Shown piece by piece: positions 46,153 to 55,579 of a DNA stretch of 64,000 nucleotides. A program made the translations under genes and the position numbers. The notes under the pieces were generated by a model. That model did no database searches. It worked only from the letters and a program-made list of their open reading frames with translations, and was not told where the DNA came from. Every line of letters begins with the position of its first letter. The first letter of the stretch is position 1. This DNA comes from Gammaproteobacteria bacterium (GTDB taxonomy: Bacteria > Pseudomonadota > Gammaproteobacteria > SZUA-229), in contig WFMW01000057.1 of the NCBI GenBank assembly GCA_015488885.1, positions 62,001 through 126,000 of the forward strand. Direction: 5' to 3'.

Positions 46153-48384
46153 TTATCCACGCAGTTTTACTTGCAGGATTTCGTCGTCAAAGGCGATACC
46201 CCAGCTGCGGTGCAGAGGTTTACGTCGAAAATCTTCAGTCATGGTTATTGAAGTTATTTCTCTCACCGCATACTGCTGTTGCAGTGCTTTAGCCAGTTTA
46301 AATTTTCTGGCATTGGTGGAAAAGATCAAACACCCCTGCGGTTGTAGCAGATGCATCGTCAAACTGATCAATTCACCGTGATCACGCTGAATATCAAAGC
46401 TATTCTGCATTTTTGTTGAATTGGAAAAAGTAGGCGGATCAAGAAAAATTAAATCATATAACTTGCCAGCACGTTTTGCCTCCCATAACCACTGTGTACA
46501 ATCGGCGCGAATGAATGCGTGATTAATAACAGATTGTTTTCGCCCATTGAACCCATTCAAACGTAAATTTTCTTCTGCCCATTGAAGATAGGTATTCGAC
46601 ATATCAACTGTTGTGGTCGAGGTTGCACCACCAGCAGCGGCATAGACAGTAGCACTACCAGTATAGGCAAATAAATTAAGAAATTTACTGCCTGCCGCCA
46701 GCCGATAGATTAACTGGCGTGTCTTACGGTGATCAGCAAACAGACCGGTATCCAGATAGTCATAAAGATTGATAATAAATTTCAGGCCTGATTCATGAAC
46801 AATTAACCGTTTGTGTTTATTATCCAGTTGTTGATACTGGGATTTTCCTGATTGTTTTTTTCTTACCTTCAGTACAATTCTATCCGCTTCTACATCAAGT
46901 GTTTGCGCAATAACATCTAGCACATCAGTTAATCGTCGAAAGGCTTTTGACTGATTAACGGTTTTTGGTGCGGCATATTCCTGCACATGGATCCAGCCTT
47001 CATAGCGATCTATGGCAACCGCATACTGTGGAATATCGGCATCATAAATCCGGTAACAGCTGATATGATTTTTCCGCGCCCACTTTGTCAAATGTTTATT
47101 ATTTTTTTTCAACCGGTTGACGAACATCTGTACATATTCGTTAACCTCCTTATGTGGTGAAAACAATCTGGTTTCAGCCTGCCTGCTATCCAGATTACTG
47201 CCCGAGACAGCTTTATCATCACGATGATTATCATTAATGTGATATTGATAAAGCGTACATTTAATCGCACCATTAAAAAGTGTATTTTTATGAAAGGCAC
47301 GTAAACCAATACTTTTTGCCAGCTCGTCTTCTGCGGTAAAAATGGCCGCTGTCCAGCCGGGAAAGAACTGTTTCAAATTTTTTCCCAGGCGTAAATATAA
47401 TGTGCGTAACTGCTGGATCTGACCGAGGCGTTTACCATAAGGCGGATTACTGATTACCAGTCCCTGCCCGGCAGGTAGAAAAGGAATAGTTTTGCTGGTG
47501 TCGGCAAGTTCGAGTTTAATCTGTGCAGAAAAACCGGCAGCAGCGATATTTTTTTCTGCAATGTCTAATACCTGTTTAACATAGTCACAGCCGACTATAA
47601 CCGGTAAATCTTTTATACGTTGCGCCAGCCCCTGCTCTGCCTGTTGATGTAGCAGTGACCATAAATCAGCATCAAACTGTTTCCAGCCTAAAAAACCATA
47701 ATAATCACGTAATAGACCCGGTGCCATGTTTGCGGCTATCATTGCCCCTTCAATTAATAACGTACCACTTCCGCACATTGGATCAAACAATGGTTGCTTA
47801 TTGTCGGCAAAATCCTGCCATTTTGCCCGGTATAACATGGCTGCAGCCAGGGTTTCACGTAATGGTGCTGTGCCCGCACTCTGCCGATAAGCACGCATAT
47901 GGAGTGGCTCACCAGAAAGATCAAGATAGGCAATGCACTCACGCTCACTTAAATAAACATTAATACGAATAGAAGGATGTTCCCGGCTAACATCAGGGCG
48001 ACTTCCACAGGTTTCCTTAAACTGATCGACAATCGCATCCTTAATACGCAAGGTTGCATAATGACTATTTTTGATTGCAGGATGAGAGCTAAAACAGTCA
48101 ATGGCAAAATCATCGGTTACGGTCATATGCGCTGACCAGTCAATCATTTTTATGGCTGCATATAAATCATCTTCACTGTTAACTGAAAAATCGCTCAGTT
48201 TTAATAATATACGGCTGGCTACCCGTGACCATAAACAGGCCAGGTAGGCCTGTCTCATTTCACCTTCAAAATGGACGCCCCCGTTGCCTGTTTTTATCTC
48301 GGTGATACCAAGCCCTGTCAATTCAGCAACCAGAATATCTTCCAGCCCTTTTGAACAACTGGCAAAAAATAGATGATTTTTCAT
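46153..48384 (-). CDS. rlmL: Bifunctional 23S rRNA methyltransferase RlmKL
   Basis: RlmKL methylates G2445 (m2G) and G2069 (m7G) of 23S rRNA. The 743-residue protein has a THUMP domain at the N-terminus, a first Rossmann methyltransferase with DPMCGSGTLLIEGAMIA and the m2G motif ISNPPYGKRLG, and a second with FLNLFAYTGSATVYA and LIFLDPPTFSN. It begins 13 bp after the Trm112-like gene on the same strand. Confidence 0.95.
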   Translation of the reverse strand: MKNHLFFASCSKGLEDILVAELTGLGITEIKTGNGGVHFEGEMRQAYLACLWSRVASRILLKLSDFSVNSEDDLYAAIKMIDWSAHMTVTDDFAIDCFSSHPAIKNSHYATLRIKDAIVDQFKETCGSRPDVSREHPSIRINVYLSERECIAYLDLSGEPLHMRAYRQSAGTAPLRETLAAAMLYRAKWQDFADNKQPLFDPMCGSGTLLIEGAMIAANMAPGLLRDYYGFLGWKQFDADLWSLLHQQAEQGLAQRIKDLPVIVGCDYVKQVLDIAEKNIAAAGFSAQIKLELADTSKTIPFLPAGQGLVISNPPYGKRLGQIQQLRTLYLRLGKNLKQFFPGWTAAIFTAEDELAKSIGLRAFHKNTLFNGAIKCTLYQYHINDNHRDDKAVSGSNLDSRQAETRLFSPHKEVNEYVQMFVNRLKKNNKHLTKWARKNHISCYRIYDADIPQYAVAIDRYEGWIHVQEYAAPKTVNQSKAFRRLTDVLDVIAQTLDVEADRIVLKVRKKQSGKSQYQQLDNKHKRLIVHESGLKFIINLYDYLDTGLFADHRKTRQLIYRLAAGSKFLNLFAYTGSATVYAAAGGATSTTTVDMSNTYLQWAEENLRLNGFNGRKQSVINHAFIRADCTQWLWEAKRAGKLYDLIFLDPPTFSNSTKMQNSFDIQRDHGELISLTMHLLQPQGCLIFSTNARKFKLAKALQQQYAVREITSITMTEDFRRKPLHRSWGIAFDDEILQVKLRG

Positions 48385-48397
48385 GATTGATAATTTT

Positions 48398-48559
48398 TCA
48401 TAATTTACATGAATCGCCAGGTAATAAGACAGGAAAACTGTTGCGCACAGGAAAAGTTAACTGGTCTTTTTCACAGATAAATATTTTCTGCTTGCGCACA
48501 AAATGCAATGGCCCTTTACATAATGGGCAAACAATGACTGAAAGTAATTTTTTATTCAT
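48398..48559 (-). CDS. ycaR: Trm112 / YcaR-family zinc protein
   Basis: This 53-residue gene is too short for the ORF track. The minus strand reads MNKKLLSVIVCPLCKGPLHF and continues to KDQLTFPVRNSFPVLLPGD, matching UPF0434/Trm112 (CPxCKGPL ... C..D.L.FP.R...PVLL). Cys11, Cys14 and Cys29 are zinc-ligand candidates. An in-frame second ATG 18 bp upstream (48577) comes from an exact 18-bp duplication, and neither start has a clear Shine-Dalgarno sequence. It lies between lpxK and rlmKL; lpxK-ycaR is standard but the usual kdsB does not follow. Trm112 proteins stabilise methyltransferases, and rlmKL next door is suggestive. Confidence 0.85.
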   Translation of the reverse strand: MNKKLLSVIVCPLCKGPLHFVRKQKIFICEKDQLTFPVRNSFPVLLPGDSCKL

Positions 48560-48580
48560 AAATAATTTTTTATTCATAAA
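48545..48580. repeat. Exact tandem duplication, 2 x 18 bp, at the ycaR start
   Basis: TAATTTTTTATTCATAAA occurs twice head to tail. On the minus strand each unit carries ATG AAT AAA AAA TTA, so the duplication creates two in-frame start codons. Confidence 0.92.
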
Positions 48581-48600
48581 AATGTCTAAAATCGATTAAA

Positions 48601-48774
48601 AGTCCAGGAGTTTGTCGGTCTTAATCAATCATAGCGAGGGAAAGCCGATTTGAGGCAGATTTTTCGTTATTTTACCACTGGTTACCACGCGGAGCATAGG
48701 AACCAGTGCACGGGAAACATATCCAAATTCGGCTTTTACACAGTTAGCTTGCATTAAGTCCGACAGATTCCTGG
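48601..48774. repeat. Long imperfect palindrome (fold-back element)
   Basis: AGTCCAGGAGTTTGTCGGTC (48601) pairs with the complement of GTCCGACAGATTCCTGGCT (to 48774); further pairing occurs at AAAGCCGATTT/AAATTCGGCTTTT and the centre CACTGGTT/AACCAGTG (48677-48706). It fills the lpxK-ycaR gap. Length resembles the elements at 810 and 38619. No coding potential. Confidence 0.65.
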
Positions 48775-48802
48775 CTATTAACAAGTTCTGTTATAAAACA
48801 GA

Positions 48803-49807
48803 TCATTCACTACCGGTGATAAGATTTTCCAGCCGCCAGGCCATAAACCGGGTTAACGCATCACTCCAGTGCGCTTTAACCGGTAGATACCAGAACTGAG
48901 CGTGGGTATGCTGTTGCTGTATCAATGGCCGACACTTCACCGCGTCCTTTTCTGTCATGATAACCGTTTTCCCCTGCCAGCTGTTTATATCTTCCAGCGT
49001 ATAAACATAATGATCCGCATAGGCACGGGGTTCTATATCCATCCCCTGTTGTTGTAACAGGCGAAAGAAACGTGAGGGCTGGCCAATACCAGCAACAGCG
49101 ATAACCCGCTGGTGTTTCAATATACTCAAAGGTTGTTGTTCAGCATTGAGTAAATTAACTATCAGCGAAAAATCAAGTTGATAAAACAGCTTGTCTTTAC
49201 TTTCCCATTCAGTGCCATCAGGGATGCCATTATAAATAACAAGATCAACCTCTTGCAGACGTCTGACTGGCTCACGCAATGGCCCCGCAGGCAGACAGAA
49301 ACCGTTGCCATGCTTTATCTGTGCATCAACAACAGCAATTTCCATTGTCCGCGCCAGATGATAATGCTGTAAGCCGTCATCTGCTAACACAATATCGCAG
49401 TCATGACTGGACAGTAGATAGTCAACGGCTGCTGCCCGGTCAGCGCCAATCACCACCGGACAGGCAGTACGTTGATAAATCATTAAAGGTTCGTCACCAA
49501 CATCTACTGCCAGATCAGATGAGCTTAAAGCATGAACGGTTTTTATCCGCCCGCCATAGCCTCGACTAACCACACCGGGTTTTCTGCCCTGCTGAGTAAG
49601 ATAATCACAAATTGAAATAAGCAACGGTGTTTTACCACTACCACCAACACTGATATTACCAATAATTACCACCGGCGTGGTAAACACAACCGGTTTAAGC
49701 ATGCCACTGGTATAACTGAAGCGACGTATAAAACCCAGCACACAGAACACCACCGAAACCGGCCACAGCAACCAGGCCAGTGTATTTCGTCTATACCAGA
49801 ATTTCAT
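48803..49807 (-). CDS. lpxK: Tetraacyldisaccharide 4'-kinase
   Basis: LpxK phosphorylates the lipid A disaccharide at 4'. From Met 49807 (MKFWYRRNTLAWLLWP) it is 334 residues with an N-terminal membrane helix, the P-loop IGNISVGGSGKTPLL, and VVSRGYGG, DDGLQH. The track's ORF begins at 49867 inside msbA; family N-termini favour 49807. It overlaps the end of msbA by 17 bp, suggesting coupled synthesis. Confidence 0.95.
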   Translation of the reverse strand: MKFWYRRNTLAWLLWPVSVVFCVLGFIRRFSYTSGMLKPVVFTTPVVIIGNISVGGSGKTPLLISICDYLTQQGRKPGVVSRGYGGRIKTVHALSSSDLAVDVGDEPLMIYQRTACPVVIGADRAAAVDYLLSSHDCDIVLADDGLQHYHLARTMEIAVVDAQIKHGNGFCLPAGPLREPVRRLQEVDLVIYNGIPDGTEWESKDKLFYQLDFSLIVNLLNAEQQPLSILKHQRVIAVAGIGQPSRFFRLLQQQGMDIEPRAYADHYVYTLEDINSWQGKTVIMTEKDAVKCRPLIQQQHTHAQFWYLPVKAHWSDALTRFMAWRLENLITGSE

Positions 49808-51602
49808 CAGGCGGCTGGTAGGATGCATCTTTAAACTGAATACGATGCAATGAGGCATAGTGCGCATTGAGCACTAATAACTCATCGTGCGTACCTGATT
49901 CTACAATTCTTCCCTGATCCATCACCATAATAATATCGGCATTTTCGATGGTTGAGAGGCGATGAGCAATCACCAGCGTGGTGCGATTTTTCATCAGATT
50001 TTCCAGCGATGCCTGTATATAGCGTTCCGATTCGGTATCCAGCGACGAAGTAGCTTCATCCAGAATTAATACCGGCGCATTTTTCAGCAACGCGCGGGCA
50101 ATCGCAATTCGCTGACGCTGACCGCCCGATAACATCACTCCGCGTTCACCGACCATGGTATCGAAACCGTCTGCTGATTTACTGATAAAATCTGTGGCAT
50201 AGGCTGCCTTGGCGGCGGCTTCAATCTGTGCCTGACTGGCATCTTTCATTTGTCCATAGGCAATATTATGTTTGATAGTATCGTTAAACAACACCACATC
50301 CTGACCCACATAGGAGATATGTGAGCGCAAATTCTGCAGTGTATAATCCTGAATATTATGCCCATCGAGGGTGATCTCACCCTCCTCGATTTCATACAGG
50401 CGTGGAATCAAATTAAGCAGGGTTGACTTGCCGCTGCCTGAGCGACCCACAATCGCCACTGTCTGACCAGCGTTAATAGTAAAGTTAATGTTCTCAAGCG
50501 CGTTTTTCTTTGCCCGCTGATATTTAAAATTAAGCTGTTTAAACGCAAGCTCACCCTTAACCCGGTTAGCTTCATATTGCCCGGTATCTTTTTCTTTTTC
50601 CAGATCAATAAAATCAAAAATACTCTGTGCCGCTGCAATACCACGCTGCAGGTCACTGACCACTGCGGTGATTGCCTTAACCGACGGCATCAACATAAAT
50701 ATTGCCGCCAGAAATGACATAAAAGTACCCACAGTAATTTTTTCAATCATCCCTGGCAGGGTTGCCAGATAAATAAGTACAGCCAGTGCACAGGCAACAA
50801 TTAACTGTACAATAGGCTGACTCAGAGCGGTGGTCATTTGCATCTTTAGATTTTGGTGACGGTTTAAGCTATTAACCTGATCAAACTGTTGCTTTTCATA
50901 CTGCTGGCCACCAAATATTTTTACCACCTGGTTACCTTTAATGGCTTCTTCCAGCACACGGGAAACATCCCCCATACTACCCTGAATATGCTGACTGATA
51001 CGGCGAAAACGTTTTGATACCCAGACAATCAGCAAAGTGACTACTGGCATTACCACAATAAACAATAATGACAATAATGCATTTAAATAAATCATCCACG
51101 ACAGTAAACCGATAATAGTAAGTGTGTCACGGATAAAAACCGTAACAGCATGGGTTGAAGCATGCGCCACCTGCTCAACATCATAGGTAAATTTTGACAT
51201 TAACTCACCGGTGGTTGAACGATCATAGAAATATTTGGGCATGCTCAGCAACTTGTCCAGCATTTCATTACGCAATATATAAATCACATTGCGGCCAATC
51301 AGACTCATACCATAAGTAGCGGCAAAGGCACCCAGTGTTCTTATCAGATAAATACCAATCAATGCCAGAGGTACCCATTTTATGGTAGTGGGATCACGGT
51401 GTACAAAACTGCCATCCATTAGCGGTTTCATTAAAGCCGTAAATGCGGTTGATGACAGGGCTATAATCACCATGCCAATAATCGCCAGCGCAAAAATTTT
51501 CCAATAGACGAAAGTATATCGTAATAGTCGAAGATAAATATCAAGCCCAAACTGTTTTTTTTGCTGATCAACCTTTTTTTGGCTTATGGATTGTTCTAAC
51601 AT
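49791..51602 (-). CDS. msbA: Lipid A / lipid flippase MsbA (ABC transporter)
   Basis: MsbA flips lipid A-core across the inner membrane. The 603-residue half-transporter has six membrane helices followed by an ABC domain with Walker A AIVGRSGSGKSTLLNLI, Q-loop, signature LSGGQRQRIAIARALL, and Walker B VLILDEATSSLD. The context comEC-exbB-exbD-msbA-lpxK supports MsbA over another exporter. Confidence 0.96.
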   Translation of the reverse strand: MLEQSISQKKVDQQKKQFGLDIYLRLLRYTFVYWKIFALAIIGMVIIALSSTAFTALMKPLMDGSFVHRDPTTIKWVPLALIGIYLIRTLGAFAATYGMSLIGRNVIYILRNEMLDKLLSMPKYFYDRSTTGELMSKFTYDVEQVAHASTHAVTVFIRDTLTIIGLLSWMIYLNALLSLLFIVVMPVVTLLIVWVSKRFRRISQHIQGSMGDVSRVLEEAIKGNQVVKIFGGQQYEKQQFDQVNSLNRHQNLKMQMTTALSQPIVQLIVACALAVLIYLATLPGMIEKITVGTFMSFLAAIFMLMPSVKAITAVVSDLQRGIAAAQSIFDFIDLEKEKDTGQYEANRVKGELAFKQLNFKYQRAKKNALENINFTINAGQTVAIVGRSGSGKSTLLNLIPRLYEIEEGEITLDGHNIQDYTLQNLRSHISYVGQDVVLFNDTIKHNIAYGQMKDASQAQIEAAAKAAYATDFISKSADGFDTMVGERGVMLSGGQRQRIAIARALLKNAPVLILDEATSSLDTESERYIQASLENLMKNRTTLVIAHRLSTIENADIIMVMDQGRIVESGTHDELLVLNAHYASLHRIQFKDASYQPPDEILV

Positions 51603-51606
51603 AATA

Positions 51607-52038
51607 TTATTTATTCTCTACCGTTGCGATGGAAAGCCGGGTTATTCCCAGTTGTGAGATAGCATCCATCGCCCGCACTACAGACTCATGTGTCGTTTTT
51701 CCATCGGCACGCAAAATAATATGCTGTTTTTTAATTGCCGCAGGGGTTTTATTACCTAGTGTCTTGCTTAATGCCAGCTTCAATGTTTGTAAAGTTGTAT
51801 TTACCAGTTGACGATTATTGATATAATATTTTCCTTTTGCATCAATCGTCAGTACGATAGCATCATCCTGTACCCGTGTGGCTTTTGCTGAGGCTTCTGG
51901 CAGGTTAACTTTTAATTTTGCATTTCGGTCAAACGTTGTTGAAACCATAAAAAAAATCAGCAATAAAAACACCACATCAATTAATGGCGTTAAATTGATG
52001 TCGATATTTTCTTCCTTATGATGAGGACGTAAATTCAT
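51607..52038 (-). CDS. exbD: ExbD/TolR-type energy-transduction subunit
   Basis: A 143-residue protein with a single N-terminal membrane helix (LTPLIDVVFLLLIFFMV) carrying the conserved Asp of ExbD/TolR, and a periplasmic domain. With ExbB it harvests the proton gradient; the partner (TonB-like) is not in the window. Its ATG overlaps the exbB stop by 4 bp. In Pseudomonas relatives this gene pair stands in front of lpxK/msbA. Confidence 0.92.
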   Translation of the reverse strand: MNLRPHHKEENIDINLTPLIDVVFLLLIFFMVSTTFDRNAKLKVNLPEASAKATRVQDDAIVLTIDAKGKYYINNRQLVNTTLQTLKLALSKTLGNKTPAAIKKQHIILRADGKTTHESVVRAMDAISQLGITRLSIATVENK

Positions 52039-52799
52039 AAGATGGAGCCTGACGAGGTTTGTGTTGCCGAAGAGTCCATTACTTCAGTTGGCTCGCTTTC
52101 TCCTGCTTCGGCAAAATCTTCAACATTATCATCATTGCGTTTTTCATTGCCCTGAGAATTATTATCCAGAGACCGGGTATCCGCACAATCGACAGAACGA
52201 TGATAACTTAATACATCCACCATTTTTATTGCCTCACGTTCCATAACCACCACAATAGAATCAACCTTGCGACGAAAGAAACGGTAAAAAATCAGACTGG
52301 GAATGGCAACCGTCAAACCCGCTGCAGTCGTGATCATGGCCTGCGATATACCACTGGCAAGTACCGCTGGATTACCGACACCATAGCTTGTAATAGCGGT
52401 AAAAACATTAATCATACCAACAACCGTACCTAATAAACCCAGTAAGGGTGAAATAGAGGCAATGGTACCCAGTGTATTAAGAAAGTGTTCCAGATCATGA
52501 ACCACCTCGCGACCGCGTTCCTCGATGGACTCTTTTATGCGCTCACGGCTTTCATGACGATGTTTCAGACCCGCACTGAGAATCTTCCCCAGTGCCGACT
52601 GCTTTGCCAGCGCTTCAATCATCGCCGGTTTTAGATTATTCTGCTTGATAGCATTCCATACTGTCGCCACCAGATGTTCTGGTAAGACTACCTCACGTCG
52701 CAGGCTCCAGAAACGTTCCACAACGATCGACATTGCGATAATGGAACATAGAATAATTGGCAGCATCAACCAGCCACCGGATTTTACCAGTTCAAACAC
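52035..52799 (-). CDS. exbB: ExbB/TolQ/MotA-family proton channel with an acidic C-terminal tail
   Basis: The 254-residue protein has three membrane segments (MLPIILCSIIAMSIVVERFW; TIASISPLLGLLGTVVGM; AAGLTVAIPSLIFYRFF), the ExbB signature. The last ~50 residues (from about 200) are D/E/N/S-rich: NEKRNDDNVEDFAEAGESEP. I know of no such tail as a usual feature of ExbB, which is normally about 200-240 residues. It is the first gene of the envelope operon after comEC. Confidence 0.9.
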   Translation of the reverse strand: MFELVKSGGWLMLPIILCSIIAMSIVVERFWSLRREVVLPEHLVATVWNAIKQNNLKPAMIEALAKQSALGKILSAGLKHRHESRERIKESIEERGREVVHDLEHFLNTLGTIASISPLLGLLGTVVGMINVFTAITSYGVGNPAVLASGISQAMITTAAGLTVAIPSLIFYRFFRRKVDSIVVVMEREAIKMVDVLSYHRSVDCADTRSLDNNSQGNEKRNDDNVEDFAEAGESEPTEVMDSSATQTSSGSIL

Positions 52800-52850
52800 A
52801 GACCACCCTTCACTCTAAATAATATAATCGAATAATAAAACACCCTCATT

Positions 52851-55442
52851 TTACTGTATTTGACGGTTAAAAACAGCGTTCCAGTAATGATGATGCGATT
52901 GTCGATAAGCATCCACTGCTGTGAGGCCTTTATCAGGCGTAAATATCATACTGACTGCACCGCTTAAGCCGGTTTCAAACAGACGGCTATGTGCCTGCAA
53001 ATAGCGCTTTATCACCTTATGATTCGGTAGTCGATAACGATTTCGATACCCCGCCGGGACAATCGCAATTTGTGGATGTACTGCCCGAATAAAAGCTGGG
53101 CTGGATGAAGTTTTACTACCATGATGTGGCACCACCAGTACATCAGCGGATAAATGACTGGCCTGTGTTTTGAGTAAACGTTTTTCCACTACGGTTTCAA
53201 TATCACCGGTAAATAAAGCACTGCCACCGACAGCGGCTATTTTTAATACACAGGAATGATTATTACGTCTTTTGTGTAGCCCCCTTTTTATTGAAGAAAC
53301 AACTGCCATCGGTGAATAAGGTGGACTGAGAAACTGAAAATTAACCCCATCCCAATCCCAGTGCAAGCGCTGATTACAGGCTGTTTTACGGGTTGCCGAT
53401 AATGTCTGTAAATCCTGCCCCATCAACCTCGTGGTAGCATAGGCAGTGATAATAGATGCCGCCCCACCAATATGGTCACTGTCACCATGACTGATAACCA
53501 GCTCATCGAGATGGTGAATACCGTTGCCGCGCAGATAAGGCACGACCACCGCCGTACCGGCATCAAGATGAGCACCCAGTTTCGGGCCGCTATCAAAAAC
53601 CAGTGTATGATGTGCGGTCTGTATCACGCTCGCCAGCCCCTGGCCGACATCCAGCACCGTTAACTTAAACCCTCCTGCTGCAATAGTTGTCATCCGGGTT
53701 TGCCGGATTAAGCTGACTAACAACGGCATCGATAACAACATCACCATCATTAATCGCACTGACCATGGCGGTATTTTCCCCGACATTCTCATATAACGCA
53801 GAGGCACTAACCAGACCAATATTGCCAACATCGCAGGTGTCATCTGCCACCATGCAATACCGCCCTGTGAAAACCAGGCAAAAGGTAGATCTGCCAGCCC
53901 ATGAATAAATGGCCAGATCCACTGTAGCAGGCTGGCAGCAAGCTGCACAGCCAGTTCACTTACCCCAGGTAAGAATGGATAAAAAAATAATGCCACCAAC
54001 ACAAAAGGCACAACCAGAAAACTGACATAAGGCACTAGAATCAAGTTAGCCACTGGCGCAATTAATGAACTTTGTTGAAATAAATATAAAGACAACGGAA
54101 ACAACGCCAGAGTAATCATCCATTGCAACTTGATCCACAGTTGTATTTTCCCCCTGAGCCGCTGCCACAGACTTTGTTGATGACTTTGTTGATAGTTTGG
54201 TTGATCAACCTCACCTGCCAGACTGAATGAAACTGCATGGTGGTCTGTCAGGGTATAAAAAATAACCGCTACCGCAATAAACGAAAACCAGAATCCGGGT
54301 GATAATACCGACAGAGGGTCACGCACAAGAATCAGAAAAAGGGCCAGTCCAAGCGCATCCGTTGACCTGAAATGGCGTTTCAATAATGTAGCCAGCGCAA
54401 AACTGACTAGCATAATTAAAGCCCGCTGGGTAGGGATAGATAAACCCGCGAGCAAAGCATATAAAACGGCAACCCCCAAACCCAGCACGATACCTGAATA
54501 TTGCGCCGGCAGCCGTTGCAACCAGCCTGATGGCAGGAGCATGGCAAACAGCCAGCGCCCGAACAGATAGCCAAAAAGATAAGCCAGGCCAATATGCAGC
54601 CCGGAAATTGCCATTAAATGGTTGGTGCCGGTGTGCAATAAATCCTGCCATTGCTGAGTTTGAATATTATGCCGTTCACCCACTGCCAGCGCAGTCACCA
54701 GCCCTTGCATCGCCGCAGTCTGAGTATTCGCATGGAAACCGGCCTGTGATCCTGCCGGGCTGGTCGAGCTTAGCCACTGCCCGATTGATCGACTAATTTT
54801 CTCGCGCAGGGCATCAACCGAAAAGGCTGAAGCGGCATGCAGTCGTTGATTTTGCCAGACAGCTCCCTGACTGGCTGGTCGAATATAACCACGAGCATCT
54901 ACCCCATGGGCAAACAACCAGCCCTCATAATCAAACCCGCCAGGGTTAAAAAAACCATGTGGTGGTTTTAATCGCACCATAAATTGCCAGACTTCACCAG
55001 CATGAACAGCCCTGACAGGGTGTTTTTTACTGTTATACCAGCTCAGTTGAATTTTACGTGGTGGATGAATAAGCTTGAATGATGAACGATGCAGCGGCAC
55101 AAACTTTTCTACCTGCAGATAAAAACGCTCAGCGTGCTTTTCATGTTGTGGGATACCGGTAATTTTTCCCTGTACCTTTATTGTTTTAGCTGCCAGCGAC
55201 TCAGGTAGACGATACTGTAATGCATGTTGTGCAAAAAATAACGCCCAGCTAATGCCAACAAAAAACAACAGCAAAGCTTTAATTACCTGTCGAAAAGCCA
55301 TCCTAAAGCGACAATAAACAGCAACAACAAGCAATACAGACAGGCACAGGCTAATAATCAGGAAGCCTGACAGATCAGGCAACTGCGCCCATTGCTGAAC
55401 CAGTAAAATACCACTGAGAAAATAAACCGCCGATAATAACAT
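52851..55442 (-). CDS. comEC: DNA internalisation-related competence protein ComEC/Rec2
   Basis: ComEC is the inner-membrane channel for transforming DNA. The 863-residue protein has an N-terminal OB-type domain, the multi-helix Competence domain (HLMAISGLHIGLAY; FALATLLKRHF) and a C-terminal metallo-beta-lactamase-like domain (ISHGDSDHIGG; VVPHHGSKTSSS). All three parts are intact. With the secreted HhH protein at 16.6 kb this makes DNA uptake plausible. It lies 51 bp upstream of exbB. Confidence 0.95.
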   Translation of the reverse strand: MLLSAVYFLSGILLVQQWAQLPDLSGFLIISLCLSVLLVVAVYCRFRMAFRQVIKALLLFFVGISWALFFAQHALQYRLPESLAAKTIKVQGKITGIPQHEKHAERFYLQVEKFVPLHRSSFKLIHPPRKIQLSWYNSKKHPVRAVHAGEVWQFMVRLKPPHGFFNPGGFDYEGWLFAHGVDARGYIRPASQGAVWQNQRLHAASAFSVDALREKISRSIGQWLSSTSPAGSQAGFHANTQTAAMQGLVTALAVGERHNIQTQQWQDLLHTGTNHLMAISGLHIGLAYLFGYLFGRWLFAMLLPSGWLQRLPAQYSGIVLGLGVAVLYALLAGLSIPTQRALIMLVSFALATLLKRHFRSTDALGLALFLILVRDPLSVLSPGFWFSFIAVAVIFYTLTDHHAVSFSLAGEVDQPNYQQSHQQSLWQRLRGKIQLWIKLQWMITLALFPLSLYLFQQSSLIAPVANLILVPYVSFLVVPFVLVALFFYPFLPGVSELAVQLAASLLQWIWPFIHGLADLPFAWFSQGGIAWWQMTPAMLAILVWLVPLRYMRMSGKIPPWSVRLMMVMLLSMPLLVSLIRQTRMTTIAAGGFKLTVLDVGQGLASVIQTAHHTLVFDSGPKLGAHLDAGTAVVVPYLRGNGIHHLDELVISHGDSDHIGGAASIITAYATTRLMGQDLQTLSATRKTACNQRLHWDWDGVNFQFLSPPYSPMAVVSSIKRGLHKRRNNHSCVLKIAAVGGSALFTGDIETVVEKRLLKTQASHLSADVLVVPHHGSKTSSSPAFIRAVHPQIAIVPAGYRNRYRLPNHKVIKRYLQAHSRLFETGLSGAVSMIFTPDKGLTAVDAYRQSHHHYWNAVFNRQIQ

Positions 55443-55579
55443 TGATATTTACTTATCCCTTTGACCATTCCTGTCCGGGCCAAATGCCCTGTAAAACTTT
55501 CGCACCATACCACAATAATTCACGAAAGGTTATAATACCTTCCTGTTTCTGAACCCGCTAACCATATCTGTTTTCTATC

